Source: Bryum argenteum
Lineage: Eukaryota; Streptophyta; Bryopsida; Bryales; Bryaceae
Direction: 5' to 3'
Length of the DNA: 64,000 nt
Assembly (NCBI GenBank): GCA_037043015.1
Contig: CM073322.1
Coordinates: forward strand, 3,049,601-3,113,600
Of the stretch, positions 39,840 through 52,388 are shown in pieces. The notes beneath the pieces are model-generated. The model had not been told where the DNA came from, ran no database searches, and was given only the letters and a program-made list of their open reading frames with translations. Position 1 is the stretch's first letter. Every line of letters begins with the position of its first letter. The translations under genes were made by a program, and so were the position numbers.

Positions 39840-40800
39840 GTGAAAGTCCAGCAGTAGCGAGAGTGCCGCCCAAGCAGATTACAAATTTCACAAGTGTAGA
39901 TTAGGCTTTACCTACTTCTCTGATCCGCCTACTTTGTTCCGCAAAGTCTTTTACCACGTAATAGCTCTACCCGCCTACTTGATCGAGCCCACCTCCCACT
40001 CCAACACTCGCTAGGCCGACTTTACCAAACTCTCTTACCACTTGTTGACTTCTTCAAACCCTCTTGGCATTGCAATACTTACTAAGGGGACTTCATCACT
40101 TGCTCCCTTTGTTCAACAATCTTTCTACTACCGCTACATCCTACTTTGATAAGCTGCGTTTAGCCACTTGCCACTTTGTCAAGCTCTGACCGTGCTCTAA
40201 TCTCCCTGCCTGACTCTTTACTCTCCTCACCTATTCTCTACCTTGCCCACCTACTCTTTAGTTTACCCACCCACGCCCTACTCTTGATTTCACTCACCCA
40301 CTCTTTACTTTGCCTTTGTTACCTCTACCCGCCTCCTCGATCAAGTTCGCTTGCGATTTCAACGCTTGCTACGCCGACTTCATCTAACCTTCTTGACACT
40401 ACAATAATTGCTACGCCGACTTCATCAAACCCTCTTACCACTTGCAGACTTCTTCAAATCCTCTTGCTACTGAAAATCTTGCTACGCCTACTTCATCACT
40501 CACTCCCTTAGTTGGACAATTTGTCCACTGCCCCTACTTTCTACTTCGATAAGCCCTATTTTGCCACTTCTCACTTTGTTGAGCTCTGACCGCGCTCTAA
40601 TCTCCCCGCCCACTTTCTACTCTCCTCACGTATTCTCTACTTTGTCCCTACTCTTTAGTTTACGCAGACTCCCTACTCTTGACTTCACTCACCCTCTCTT
40701 TACTATGGCTACACACTCCCTACCCTCTACTTTGCCCACGTGCCCTCTACTTTATCCACCCACTTTCTACTTTGCCTACTCTTCCAAGTATTAGTTATAC
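39840..40800. repeat. Pyrimidine-rich low-complexity region F1
   Basis: The plus strand is rich in diverged 'ctactttgcccacccactc' and 'tcatcaaaccctcttacc' repeats. A related stretch occurs at 44040-44230. Long apparent frames here (S, L, P, T only) are composition artefacts. Confidence 0.6.
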
Positions 40801-41254
40801 CAATCCACACAAGGTCTCCTTAACATATAGACCATATCATTATTTAAAAGGTTTATTATTTTTTTGAAACTTATGCATACCTAACCATAAAAACACAAGT
40901 GAAGTTTTGTAAAGGTTGATTGCCTTGCGCAATTTGTAATTCCAACCTTTGAGACTTCTAATAATTATTTGGCATGCATCAAGTGAAAGTAACTCTTGTA
41001 AAAATAAAGTTTTGTGGCACGAACCACCAAAGGTTTTTAACTCACCTCTTGATAAGCAATCCGAAATAATAATTGTTGTATGCACATATTCAATGATCAT
41101 CATCAAATGACCTAAGCTCCAAAGGTTACACATATTTGCCATTCACTATTCCAAAAGTCCTAAACTAGTAATGTATAATAGTTTTTGTACAAAGCAACTC
41201 TATGAACTTGAAAATGTGAATCAATGCATGTATTCTCCATTACTTTCGCATCTA
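40801..41254. repeat. Repeat module G, copy 1
   Basis: Shares 'tttgtaaaggttgattg' and 'cttgcgcaatttgtaattcc' and following sequence with 44225-44800. Noncoding. Confidence 0.5.
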
Positions 41255-42427
41255 ATTACATTTTAAATGCACAAATGAACACAAAATCAACATGAGGTTG
41301 TCGGTTACATCTTGGAATGTAGCACACTCACATAAGTTAATCAAAAAGCTTCTTGACCTTGGGGGGCGAAGCAAGACATAGTACTTCTCGTCATGTGGTT
41401 CAACCACATATTCCACTTCCGATAGCCAAAGGTGTAGAGCCTTGCTCAACCCAAGTGAAGAACTTTGGAGCCCTTCCGACAAAGCCAACTTTTCTTCCTT
41501 GACTGCTTTGGTACTTACAAAATCAGATTGATGAATGATAATGTGATTGAGAACATTAACACATTGCATTGGATGAAGGCTCCCAATAAGTAGGTGAGAA
41601 TATTGTTGTCCTTGGCGAATGTTGGAGGTGCGTGCCATGGGCTTCATATGTCTCGGTTGTGTGTTGAAGTTGCGTTCCGCGCACTCCATACCGCATAATT
41701 TCAATCGCATAGATACAAAGTTTAGTGGTGGAGTTCTAATCCTTGACTAACTTGATTGAGAACACGAGAATATTAAGATGCAATGATATAAGAACTCTTT
41801 TGATTAAACATTTGAAATTGCCATTTGCCATTACGCACTGAAACTGAAACATTGCCATTTGCCATTACGCACTAAAAGTGAAACATTGCCATATTACAAT
41901 GAATCAAATTATAAAATTGTGAATGGCAAAGTTTAGGAAGACTTTGAACTTGCCATTTTATAGTTTGTTCAACACAACTTGCCACATCACAAAAAAAGAA
42001 ACTTTGCCATTTGCAATTTCACAGTTTGATTCATTAGTTTGTAAAATGTTGCCTTTTGCCATTAATTTCACAATATGTTTCATTTCAATTTTCCATTTCA
42101 AAGTTTCACAAACTTTGAAAGTTCAGCAAATTGCAAAGTAGCAAGTTCAAAGTTCACAAAGTGTGAAACGGCAAGTTATGCTTGTCTATTCTAAAATAAA
42201 ATTATCAACCATCGCACCTTGGACGATGCACCAAGTAAACAACATGTACAAAAAAGAAATTGCATGAAATTGTTTGTGCATTAGTAAGTTATTAGGCATA
42301 GAAACTATTATGCACAAAATCAATTGGATCGAGTGTAGGAAGAGATTCTTAGCAATAGATATTACTCGACATTGAGGTTTGTGATGGTGTTGCAAAACCT
42401 TCACTACTCCAGATTGAGCTTTACAAG

Positions 42428-42470
<43 letters not shown>

Positions 42471-42606
42471 TAAATATGATGCACCATGTGTGGAGCGTGT
42501 ATATTGACTTCATCTTAAGAGGTGCCAATTTGTAGGTTTGTAGGTGAGAAGGATTGAAAACTTTATCTCAATAAATTTGCGCAATAAGACACTGTAATGT
42601 AGGATT
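41255..42606. repeat. Repeat module A, copy 5 (5' truncated)
   Basis: The minus strand holds one open frame (41710-41252) spanning both conserved blocks: VKEEKLALSEGLQSSSLGLS and then LHLWLSEVEYVVEP and INLCECATFQDVTDN. A pure A run of 39 nt (42428-42466) replaces the short A-rich spot seen in other copies. Confidence 0.65.
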
Positions 42607-43469
42607 ATGTATGGATTCTATTCACACAACTCACTAAACACAAGAATTGAAGTTGTAAAAAAGAAATCCGCTCTTAAATGATACAACAGTACTTTAAAAT
42701 AAAACTATGTGTTTGCTCAATTTGCGAGATTCAAATGATCATACCGCATTAACCACTTACACAACTGTCTAGCAGCTTCTTCGCTCCGCTCAATGTTGTG
42801 ACAGACTCTTTGTTACTTGCACGCTCACTTCATCAAGCAGACATGCCTCCAAGAATCGCCTCTCCTACTTCATCAAACCCTCGCCCCAACTTTTGTAACC
42901 CTACACTCCACCATGAAAGTGGTATTTTTCCTAAGCATTCAGTTTTCTTGTCCAACTCTCCCGAATAATACAACAAGCCTTGATTTTAAACTGGTCCTCC
43001 CCGGAGTCCAAACTAGCGTGAACAGAACCTGTTGTAGAAGTCCTTGATTGTACGACAATGATAGTATTCCAACAATACTACTTATTAACACCACCTTCTA
43101 ACACCATTTGCCGATACACCATAGTCGAAAGTTTTGTATTACGTACAGTTCTCTTCACTATTCAACACACGCACACCCTCACACACCCTAGCTCCAGCTC
43201 CTACTTCCTGAGAGAGAATAAGAGCTCACAAACCCTAGCTCTTGCCCTAGCTGCCACCCTCGTCACCCATCCCAAATTGCTTGCACCCATCAAATTCTTC
43301 CATTTCCTATATTTCATCCATCCATAGGATTTTATCCATCCATCCATAGGATTTCATCTAGCAACCCAACTAAGGGTATCCAAAAATCCACGCTAGCACT
43401 TCTACTACTTTCGTAACTAAAGAAATATTTGCAAGGTAAATACGAGGTTAACAGCTACTTCAATAAAAC
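42607..43469 (+). repeat. Module D, forward
   Basis: Standard D landmarks in order, ending 'gcaaggtaaatacgaggttaac', directly followed by module B. Confidence 0.6.
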
Positions 43470-43896
43470 CTCAATTCCGTTAAAATGGCGATATTCCATG
43501 TGTCATTTTGCCAAATCCCCTTTGAGCCATTTTACTCGCATTCTAAAACGTGTCATTTTACAAGCATATTTTTGAACTGTAGTTCAGAAGTATTGATGCC
43601 TGAGAAATGGCATGTTCATTAATATCACACATGTACTCTATAATATCAAGTGATTCCTCTAATATTACAAAAATTTCCATAAGATCACACATTTTTTATG
43701 GATTTGGACCTTTGGACATAGTCAAAGGGCAATATCTCTAAACGGACGTTCAAAAACATTGTAGTTTTTGAAAAGTGGTTTAAAATATTTACCCTATCAT
43801 GTCAAAACTCGACAAAAACTAACATTAAATTTTTCATTTTAAGCACCCCAAAAAGCGACATTTTACCGGAATAACGCTTTTAACGGAATTGAGGAT
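43470..43896. repeat. Module B, copy 8
   Basis: About 427 bp, CCTCAATTCCGTTAAAATGG to ...TTTTAACGGAATTGAGG. It contains the empty TTAA site. Confidence 0.75.
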
Positions 43897-44800
43897 ATAA
43901 GTTCTAGAGTTTGGGTTTCACAGTATCAAAACTCGGCCAACTTCAAGCGCGCTACTTCAACAATCACAACTCCAATTATAACAATGGCTACTCAAAACCC
44001 TTGACTCCAGCAACTTCACTTATGCGCACTTTTCGCCACATTCCATTGTCAATCTTCGGCCACTCTCTATTCTACCCACGCACTCTCTACTCTTCATTCT
44101 TGGCCACCCACTTGCTCGTTTCTCTACTCTGCCGACCCACTTTCTACTCTCTACTCTACCCACCCACTCTATTTTCCCATATATCCACTCTCTACTTTGT
44201 CTGCCTACTTTCTACTCTGCCCACTCTTTTGAGTATGCATAATCCCAATAAAAACAACGTCTTCTTAGTATATCCAAATATGTAAAACTTTCAGGTTTCC
44301 AAATTTATGCGTATTCAACTATAAATACACTCCTACTCTATTCTCCCCTAAAACCCACTCTCTACTCTCTGATTTTTGCAAATCAATCAATGGAGTTTTG
44401 TAAAGGCTCATTGTCTTGCGCAAATTGTAATTTCCTCAACCCTATTACAAATCACCTTGAAACCTTGTGGGTTCTTTATTAATTTGGCATTCTTTAAGTG
44501 AAAGCAACTTTTGTAAAAATAGAGTTTTTAAGATATAATCAATTTGCAAGTTGGGTTTTGAAATGGATCAAAGGTTTTTAACACATGTGTTGAGAAGCAT
44601 GCCCAATTATTTGTTATTATTTGCACATTTTTAATGATTTATTTACCACAAAACCATTTTAGCTCAAAACATACGAGATATTTGCCTTCTTTACTTCAAA
44701 AGGTCTATATAAAAAATGCACAATAGTTCTTGTTACGATGCAACTTTAGGAACTTGTAAATGTGAATCAATGCGTGCACATTCTCTATAGAAATTTTTAG
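43897..44800. repeat. Pyrimidine-rich region F2 and module G, copy 2
   Basis: 44040-44230 repeats the 'ctactctgcccac' theme of F1, and 44225-44800 matches module G. The plus-strand frame at 43911-44285 is compositional. Confidence 0.5.
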
Positions 44801-45833
44801 AAGAGGAATTTTGTGTATACTATTTCTTGATGATTTTGATGAGCAATATTTAAGCCATATTAAAAGTCATGACTCTTCAAAAAGAATCACCACATCGCAT
44901 TTTTAAACCATTTACCAATTTCTTAATGTTCACCACTTGATAGACATGTACTCTTGTAAGAGATACAAAGAGGTATATTATTATTAATCTCCCATTGCAT
45001 AGTTGATCACTATTTCAAGCTAGTCTCTTTGCCTCATACCAAATTCTTCAAGCCTTGTTGATTACAACGAAACGCGATGCATCAAAATCTCCTAAGAGTT
45101 TTGTAGCAATGCTCCTCCAAACAAATCAATTGCGGAAGTGCTAACAAAGTCCACTAATTGAGAATCTCAAAATCATATGCAATCAAATGTATGTAAAACT
45201 AATTTTGATTCCACAAAATTAGCTTGCAATGATAAACATGCCTACAGTTTGGAAACCCAAAAACAAGTGTTGCCTTCACCAAAAAAAATTGCAACATCAA
45301 ATTCCAATAATAGAAATTGGGATGCACATTGTTTCTTTGAGGTAACCCAATAACTCCTTTTCAGGATGTATTCATATTACCTTGTTCATGATCCCATATC
45401 TACTGACAATCCCAACTCACCCACGTCCAACTCTATCCTAAACTAAGAACGGCAGCTTGCAAAAGTTGCATGCTTTAAAGCATAAATTCATGCCATAAAT
45501 ACATAACATAAGGATAAATAAGACTTTCACCACAAATAAAGTAGACTTCATATACAAAACGGCCAACGAGTGAAAAAATCAAAAGAAGTTCAGATCTCTA
45601 TTCCCATTCCAATAAAGAGCACCCATATACAGAAAATACTCACCCTTTTGTGTAATCCATGAAAGCTAAATCTCAATAATTCCATGAAAATTGTTTGGCG
45701 ATGAATAATTATCTCATGTATGATAGAACTCAGTACCCTAAAGAACCAGTGGCAAACTGGCAATAGATACAACCACCTCAATGACGAAGGGTCCACTAGT
45801 GTACAAAAATGGTCAAAAGAATGAATAAAGGAT
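44801..45833. other. Intergenic, downstream of AIP1
   Basis: AT-rich. The part nearest 45834 is presumably the AIP1 3' UTR. No other feature found. Confidence 0.4.
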
Positions 45834-48800
45834 TCAAGAGAGAGTCCAGATTCGAACGCACGCATCGTCTCCTCCACTGGCCAACGTTTGCTCATCCACA
45901 AACACAAGAGCGGACACACCTCCTAGATGAGCATTCCTGATGGCAGTACGAGCTGAAGCTGGTTTCGTAACATCGTAGACATAAATGAAGCCGTCAACGG
46001 AGGTCGTTGCAACTTGGGAGCTTCCTGGAGACCATGCCACGGCATTGATACGAGCCGTATGGTACAGCATGTTCTTCACTTTCACCTGCAAGCCAAGCCA
46101 ATGTCAGAAATCACTGTTGAATCCTCTGTGCTTCAAAAGCAACCGTCATTAACCTTTCAACCCCAAGCAGTGACTTTGCATTTCCTTGACTCAGCTTTTC
46201 ACTCAACTTTGGATACCATTCCTATTTGTCTTCGCATGATGCATCCGTAACGTGAAAATTAACACTTTCAATTTCTATGAGTGACTTGTGCTTTGAAAGG
46301 ATTGTGGTAGATAAGATTGAGGTTATCAGGCTCATCGTTGATTGGTTATGGTGCACTATTCGACATGTTCAAGTTTGAAAAGGTGCACTATTCATCATGC
46401 TCAGAGAGAGATTCTGCAAACAATATTCGGGCTGCCCAGTGCGGACGAAAAGGGAGTTAAGGTGAGTAAGCTATACCTCTCTGGTTATGCGATCCCAGAC
46501 CACGGCTTCTCTATTCAGGTCACCAGAAGCGATCAAAGCTCCATCAGGTGAGTAGCGAATGGCTGAAATTTCGCCACGGTGCTTCTCTAACACGGCTTCC
46601 TGAGTGAGCGTGTCTCCTTTCAAAGAGTATACATAGAGTTTCCCGTTTCGGCCTCCTACTATAGCTTCGTCTCCATCTGGTGAAAGCGCAGCTGCTGATG
46701 CGCAGTAGTCCACATCTATGGAGGAAACAAGCTTACCATGGCGGAGCAATATCACTGAGTTCTCGATTGGCACTATGGCTACCTCTGGGCAGTTACGAGC
46801 TACATCCAAATCTCGTGGTAGTAAGCCTAGGTCTAAAGCTTCTGCCTCCATGTACTTATCTCCTGGTAATGGAACACGCCGAAACTGCACAAAATACCAA
46901 TAAAAGAAAACTCTTCATTTAAGGACGAAATCGGATCAAGGGCGCGAAAGGGAGACAGAAAATAATCCTTTGGTCGTCATTCTCATCAACATCCTCTAGT
47001 GAAAATAACGGTTGTTTATGTTGATTTTGAATCTACAATATAGGGGGTTATACAAGACTTAGTGAAAGTCCTCTAAAATCGTGGACTATCACTAAGTCAT
47101 GCTACTGAATACAGCAAAAGCCTCCGTTCAAGAGGGAAAGGAAACAAAGGTGGACTATGGGAGCCAAAAAACAATCTCCGGGTCGACATTGTGAATCACT
47201 CGCTCGCAACACTCTGTAGTGAAGATATTGGTTGGCAATTGTGATTTTTAATCTGGTTATAGAGTCAATGACATTCAAGCATTTCTCTTATCAAAAGAAA
47301 ATCAATTCAAGGTTTATTATATAACATTAATGGATGTTGTGATTCATTCATTTATAAGCAGTCCGGATCTGAGAAATAGAAAAGCAAGTAAGAAGGTAAG
47401 ATGAGTACCTTGTGGTCCATGCCACAGGTGACGAGCTCATTGCCTTGGGCGACCATAAAAGTGGCAGGGTTCACAGCTCCGTTCTTAGGCAAGCGACCAA
47501 GGTACCCAGAGCCGACTTTCCACTTGATGATCACACCATCATAGCTGCTAGAGTAAAGGTGCACAGCATCGCCATCTTTTGCAGCAGTGAGCGCCGTGAT
47601 GCTCCTCAAGTGCCCGGAGATTGTTCGTGTGGGCGTGGATGGAGTGGAGATCGAGAGGTAGTTAATCACTCCACCCAACGAGATTGTTATAATGTAGTCG
47701 CCCATCCACAAACAGCCCACTTGCATGTCGTCGGCTCCACCCACATCGGAAAACGAGAATGTGGTACTCACTTTTCCTGCGCCTTCTGCTGATATGTCCC
47801 ATATCTTTGCTGTTTTGTCTGCTGATACTGTAAGCACCTGATGCCACGCTCACGTATCAGGCAACTTGTGTACAAAACACAAACAAAGTAAACGTTAACC
47901 CCAAAAGTTTTCTAAAATCCAAATCGGGCTTTGAGGGTTACTTTCAACCCACTTTCGACATTATGATCTCATAATTAAATATCAGTAACGGTTTAAATTT
48001 GTACCATGAGCAGTATATCAAGTAGGATTTCGGTTGGATCTACAGAACGAATCTTAGGCTGAGGTTTCGAAAGCCTAAAATTTCAAGAGACGGTTTTGAT
48101 GATTATGGCAGATTTACGACAGAAGACATTCGGGGTTAAGCACCTGCTTTCCAGTGGGACTCCAGCTCGCTGCATAGATACTTCCACTATGGCCATCTTC
48201 ACCAGAAAGTGATCCCAGCTTTTCACCAGTTCTTCCATCAAAGAGGAAGCCGTTCTTGTCAGATCCTACTGATAGGAACTTGCTTCCATCGGGTGAGAAT
48301 CTGATGCAATTTACGAAGTTCGTATGTTCTCTGCAATCCCCACGTACTTAAGCTTTACTCTCTGCTCTTCCATCTCTGCAAATTCATCTCGGTTTACCCC
48401 GGCTTAACATTCATGTTAAGAGGTAGTAATTCTTCAAAAGGCCAACAAGGTAACGAAGTATGAGATAGAAAGCAGGTAATTGGAGACGTGCCTGTTGGAT
48501 GCCTTGAAACGAAAGGGAGGGCCTTCATAGAAATTCACAAGATAGTCTTCTCCACAAGTGATGATGCGAAATGGACGAGTTGGTTTGAACGCGCAGCTCA
48601 ACACCCGCTTCGAGTGTCCGTCAAATTCGCCAACTGTTGAGCCGGAGTCCCACCTACAAAACGAACGCCACTCGTAAGCGCTTCTATCTTCACACGAGCG
48701 ACAAAGGTTACCTAAAAGAATACAAAATGTGCAATAACGTTTCTACAATGAGTACATGGTAAATCTTCAGTAACATTCAGTATCGGTACCAGTGCTGATT

Positions 48801-50000
48801 TTGGTCATATAACACTTCTACATACAATACCCCCGCAGTGCCTTACAGGGGTATTTACTAACCTTATCATCAATGCAAAACAGTATTCATGCCTTAAAAT
48901 GCCATTTTTCATGCTAAATACTACTACACTTTATAGCCGATTCATATAAAGAGTATCTTGTCGTTGCCTCAGGATTCAAGTTGCCAATCAAAATTTAAAG
49001 CACAAAATTAGTTGCATTCTGTTGCTACACCATAAACCCTAAAACTTTGAATGCTTCGGGCCCTTGCCATGGCCAAAATTAACGATTCAATATCCAATGC
49101 AGAAAATCAAATCTAGTTGATTTCAATCAATCAAATCATGCGTGATAAATGTAGGTTCTGAGATGTATTCAATAACAAAAACAAATCCAGTAACTAAACC
49201 CTAGAAGGTAAAGCTCCATACAAGAACGCCTTGAGCTCTTTCTGTCGCCACACAGCACGATACATCAAAATGAAGACTATTATCAATAAAGATGAGGATT
49301 ATCTTGTTGCTACAATATGTGAGATAAATAAGTGACTATTACAAATACTAAAGTTACAAGTAAAGGATTCCTACAAGAAGGCTCTGACGAACGTGGAGCC
49401 CCTGGATCCAATGCAGACTATCAATAAAAATGGCAGTATCTTGTCGATTCCAATCGCTCAAAAGCATATGAATTCAAAGTGACTAAACGAATGCAGATTA
49501 TCAATGAAAATGGAAGTACTCTTTAATTCCAATCTCTCAAAATTATGAGTAACATTAAAAACCCTAAAAATCCAACGAGGAGGTGAACGAAGGAAGGAAT
49601 CGTACAAGAAGGCTTTGACGAAAGTGGAGCCCTTGCCATCGCCACAAACAACAATCCGTTGTCCATCCGGCGACCAATCGAGATCATCAATGGAGCCGGA
49701 CAGAGCGCGAATCTCAAACCGAAGAGTGCGATCAGCGTTATTGCGAGCCCAAACCCTGACGGTGCCCGAGACGTCTCCCGATGCAATCCACTCGCCATTG
49801 GGAGAGAATCGGGCGACAGTGACAGGGTAGCCGTGCTCGCCGTAGACTTCCACTTGCGATGGATCCTTCAAGCTGCGTAGGATGACGGATCGTCCATTGC
49901 AGTAGATGATTGAGCTCGTCTTGAGATCGCCTGCTATTAGAATACCGCGCCCTCGCTCTGTGCCTGGCGAGCTTGCAAATGTCTGCGCCAATTGCGCCAT
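45834..50000 (-). CDS. AIP1: Actin-interacting protein 1 (WD40 repeat)
   Basis: Cytosolic partner of ADF/cofilin that speeds disassembly of actin filaments. Six exons: 49606-50000, 48492-48653, 48144-48330, 47409-47837, 46477-46884, 45834-46085. They sum to 1833 nt, or 610 aa and a stop, the usual length for AIP1. WD40 blades are visible throughout: [116 protein letters not shown] and the C-terminal [10 protein letters not shown]. The family normally forms two seven-bladed propellers. Intron 2 begins with GC (CAACAG/GCACGT), and only this junction keeps the reading N-R-E-H. Intron 3 is mostly a MITE. The gene looks intact. Confidence 0.97.
47899..48135. mobile_element. TTAA-flanked MITE, copy 2 (in AIP1 intron 3)
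   Basis: 237 bp beginning CCCCAAAAG and ending ...CATTCGGGG, with TTAA at 47895-47898 and 48136-48139. Internal stretches ('cgacattatgatctcataa', 'taacggtttaaatttgtac') match the copy at 55759. The ends are more diverged than in the other two copies, suggesting greater age. Confidence 0.75.
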
Positions 50001-51270
50001 CGGAGCTCGAATTTGAGAAATCTGTGGAGGTGCTACCGATTGGCGATGGCGATGATCGGCCGGCTGACGGATTTTTGTAGCGTGAATTGATCTGAAGTTG
50101 AGAGTGGTGTGTTCATGCTTTGCTTCAGCAATCCCGTTTTCATGTTATCTACGATTTGAGGCTCATAAATCTCTGTTTTCTCTAGAATTGTGTTTGACGT
50201 GGAATGTACATCCCTGCTAGAATCACGCGGCAGTTCTTAACCAATATGAAGTACTCATTATGCATTTCGTGATTTTGTCACGTTATATTATTTGGAAAAT
50301 TAGAGAAAGCCCAATTAGAGAAAATTAGAGAAAGCCCAATTAGAGAAAATTAGAGAAAGCCCAATCGCATCGTGGTAAACAACTCCTAGATCCTCCTTTC
50401 CTATATTTTTCTCGGGAGAGTAGTTACTACGCATAAACAATAAAAAGAGATACTTACTTTGAATTTATGGCATCTTTACACGAAGAGCCAAGAAGTGGGG
50501 TGAAGCACAAAATGACACGATAGAATTTTCAAAATTTTACATTTACATTTAGTATAGCGTTAGTCAACACTTAGCATCGAAGTTATTAGTTGCAACTTTT
50601 AGCGAGGATGACGTACATGTCTATCTTTAAAATATGGTTTTGTTCTCAGCCAAGTTGTTCCTCTGGGCAAAATTCTAGCCACGTTGTTCATGTTGTTCGT
50701 GTAATTGATGCTTGCTCTATGCATACAACAAAGCCCTTGTTCTCTCTACCACACTACTAGTTTGTGCGGTCAAATATTGCTTGGCCTGATTGTGGTCGAA
50801 TCTATATGCATGCAAATTGTATTCACTCAAGTTGTTAACTCTCTCGGTGCTTCAATTAATTTATGACCTCACTTTTTACTGTGCAAATTTGTATAGCATT
50901 GTTGTGTGACAAGAAGTGGTTTACATGCCCAATCACTAGCATGATTGCATAATCCTTGTAACAAGGTTCCACAAATGAGCCCTACAAAGTCTCACACAAT
51001 CAAAAGAATCTATACACAATTAATTTGAGTCGTATATGCGTTTAAAAGCAAATATATTGTTTGCATTCTAAATTGCATGATCTCATAATTGTTGAATCAT
51101 AAGCGGAACAATGAACGGGTCACCAATGGCTAATGAGCCGTAAACTCTATAGTAGTGGTAGAGGTAAGCAAACGCTGATAAAAACTTCGAGAAAGCATAT
51201 CATTTAAAGAACATAACAAGTACATTCACGTGAAGAAAATGGAGTAAATTAAAGTTGTAGAAGCAGTATA
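50001..51270. other. Intergenic, upstream of AIP1
   Basis: Should contain the AIP1 promoter. A 25-bp tandem repeat (unit AAAATTAGAGAAAGCCCAAT plus tagag, about three copies) lies at 50294-50363. Nothing else recognisable. Confidence 0.45.
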
Positions 51271-52197
51271 CAGTGCCCTCTAGATAAATGCAATTGTAAG
51301 GGCAATTTTTCAATCGACTTTAAACATTGCATGTGCACTCAAAAATGATCCGATTTCAAAACCGTAAAGTGCATTACAATCACATGGGAGTCTACTACAT
51401 CTTCAACACTAGTTTACACATTTATCAATGAATATAATATTAAATAACACAAATACTTCATATATTATTGATGAATAAGTTTTAACATTCTTAGCTTCAA
51501 TTTGAATGTTCATTCTAGCATGCAAATATAAAATGAGCTTACAAATGTGTTCTTTAGATACTAGAGCTCGTGCCTTGTGCATCATTTGTATCACTTCCTC
51601 TTGTGTTGTTGTCCCTCAAAATGTTATATAATACCACTTTAAGTATCTCTCAAAACCAACAAAAATCCCTCAAAATCAGCAAAAAGAGTAAACATATTTG
51701 AGCTTAGTAACTAGTGCATGAGAGATATCACTCAATATGTCATAGACCACCCTTCAATTTCTAGTGCAACATTGTAAAGTTGTAGGTGGGCTTTTACAAG
51801 CTTTCATAGAACTTTTTAAGATATAAAGAACCATTCAAAACCAACTTGATATCCTAGCTTGAAGTGGAAGTGATACAAATCATGCATCTAGAAGAAGCTC
51901 TAGTAGAAACAAATTTTTAAGCTCATTTTAAATTTGCATACTCAGATGAACATTCAAATGGAAGCAAAGAGTGATAACACTTATTCATAGATAGTGTATG
52001 AAGTATTTACAATCCAATATATTATTATCAGCGATAAATGTGTAAACTTGTGTCGAAGATGTAGTAGATTCCCATGTTATTGTAACGCACTTTACGGTTT
52101 TGAAATTGGATCATTTTTGAGTGCACAGGCAATGTGTTTAAAGTCGGTTGAAAAATTGCCCTCACAACTGAGTTCGTAAATCATCTGGAGGGTACTG
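51271..52197. mobile_element. 927-bp foldback element with about 330-bp inverted arms
   Basis: The left arm (51271-51600) reappears inverted at about 51855-52197. For example, GTAGTAGATTCCCATG (52062-52077) mirrors CATGGGAGTCTACTAC (51384-51399). Outer ends are CAGTGCCCTC and GAGGGTACTG, each flanked by TA (51269-51270 and 52198-52199). The spacer has no coding capacity. TA duplication suggests a Tc1/mariner-type non-autonomous element. It lies 190 bp past the eIF3G stop codon. Confidence 0.75.
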
Positions 52198-52388
52198 TAC
52201 AGTAACAAAAAACCGAGTAGAAATACACTAATTTTTGGATGTTTGCACCCAAGAGAAGATCTATCCTTTATCCTCAGGAATCCCACTAATTCTAAAGCTC
52301 TACGCAAAACTGCTGATCAAAGTGAGTTTCTCACCACTGACAAAACTGGAAAAGTTAAGCACAGAAGAGCGGATGTTGCTGAAAACTT

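Noticed and set aside
40176-40511. Plus-strand S/L/P/T frame of 111 codons
   Set aside because: Pyrimidine-rich low-complexity sequence keeps frames open by composition; no conserved content.
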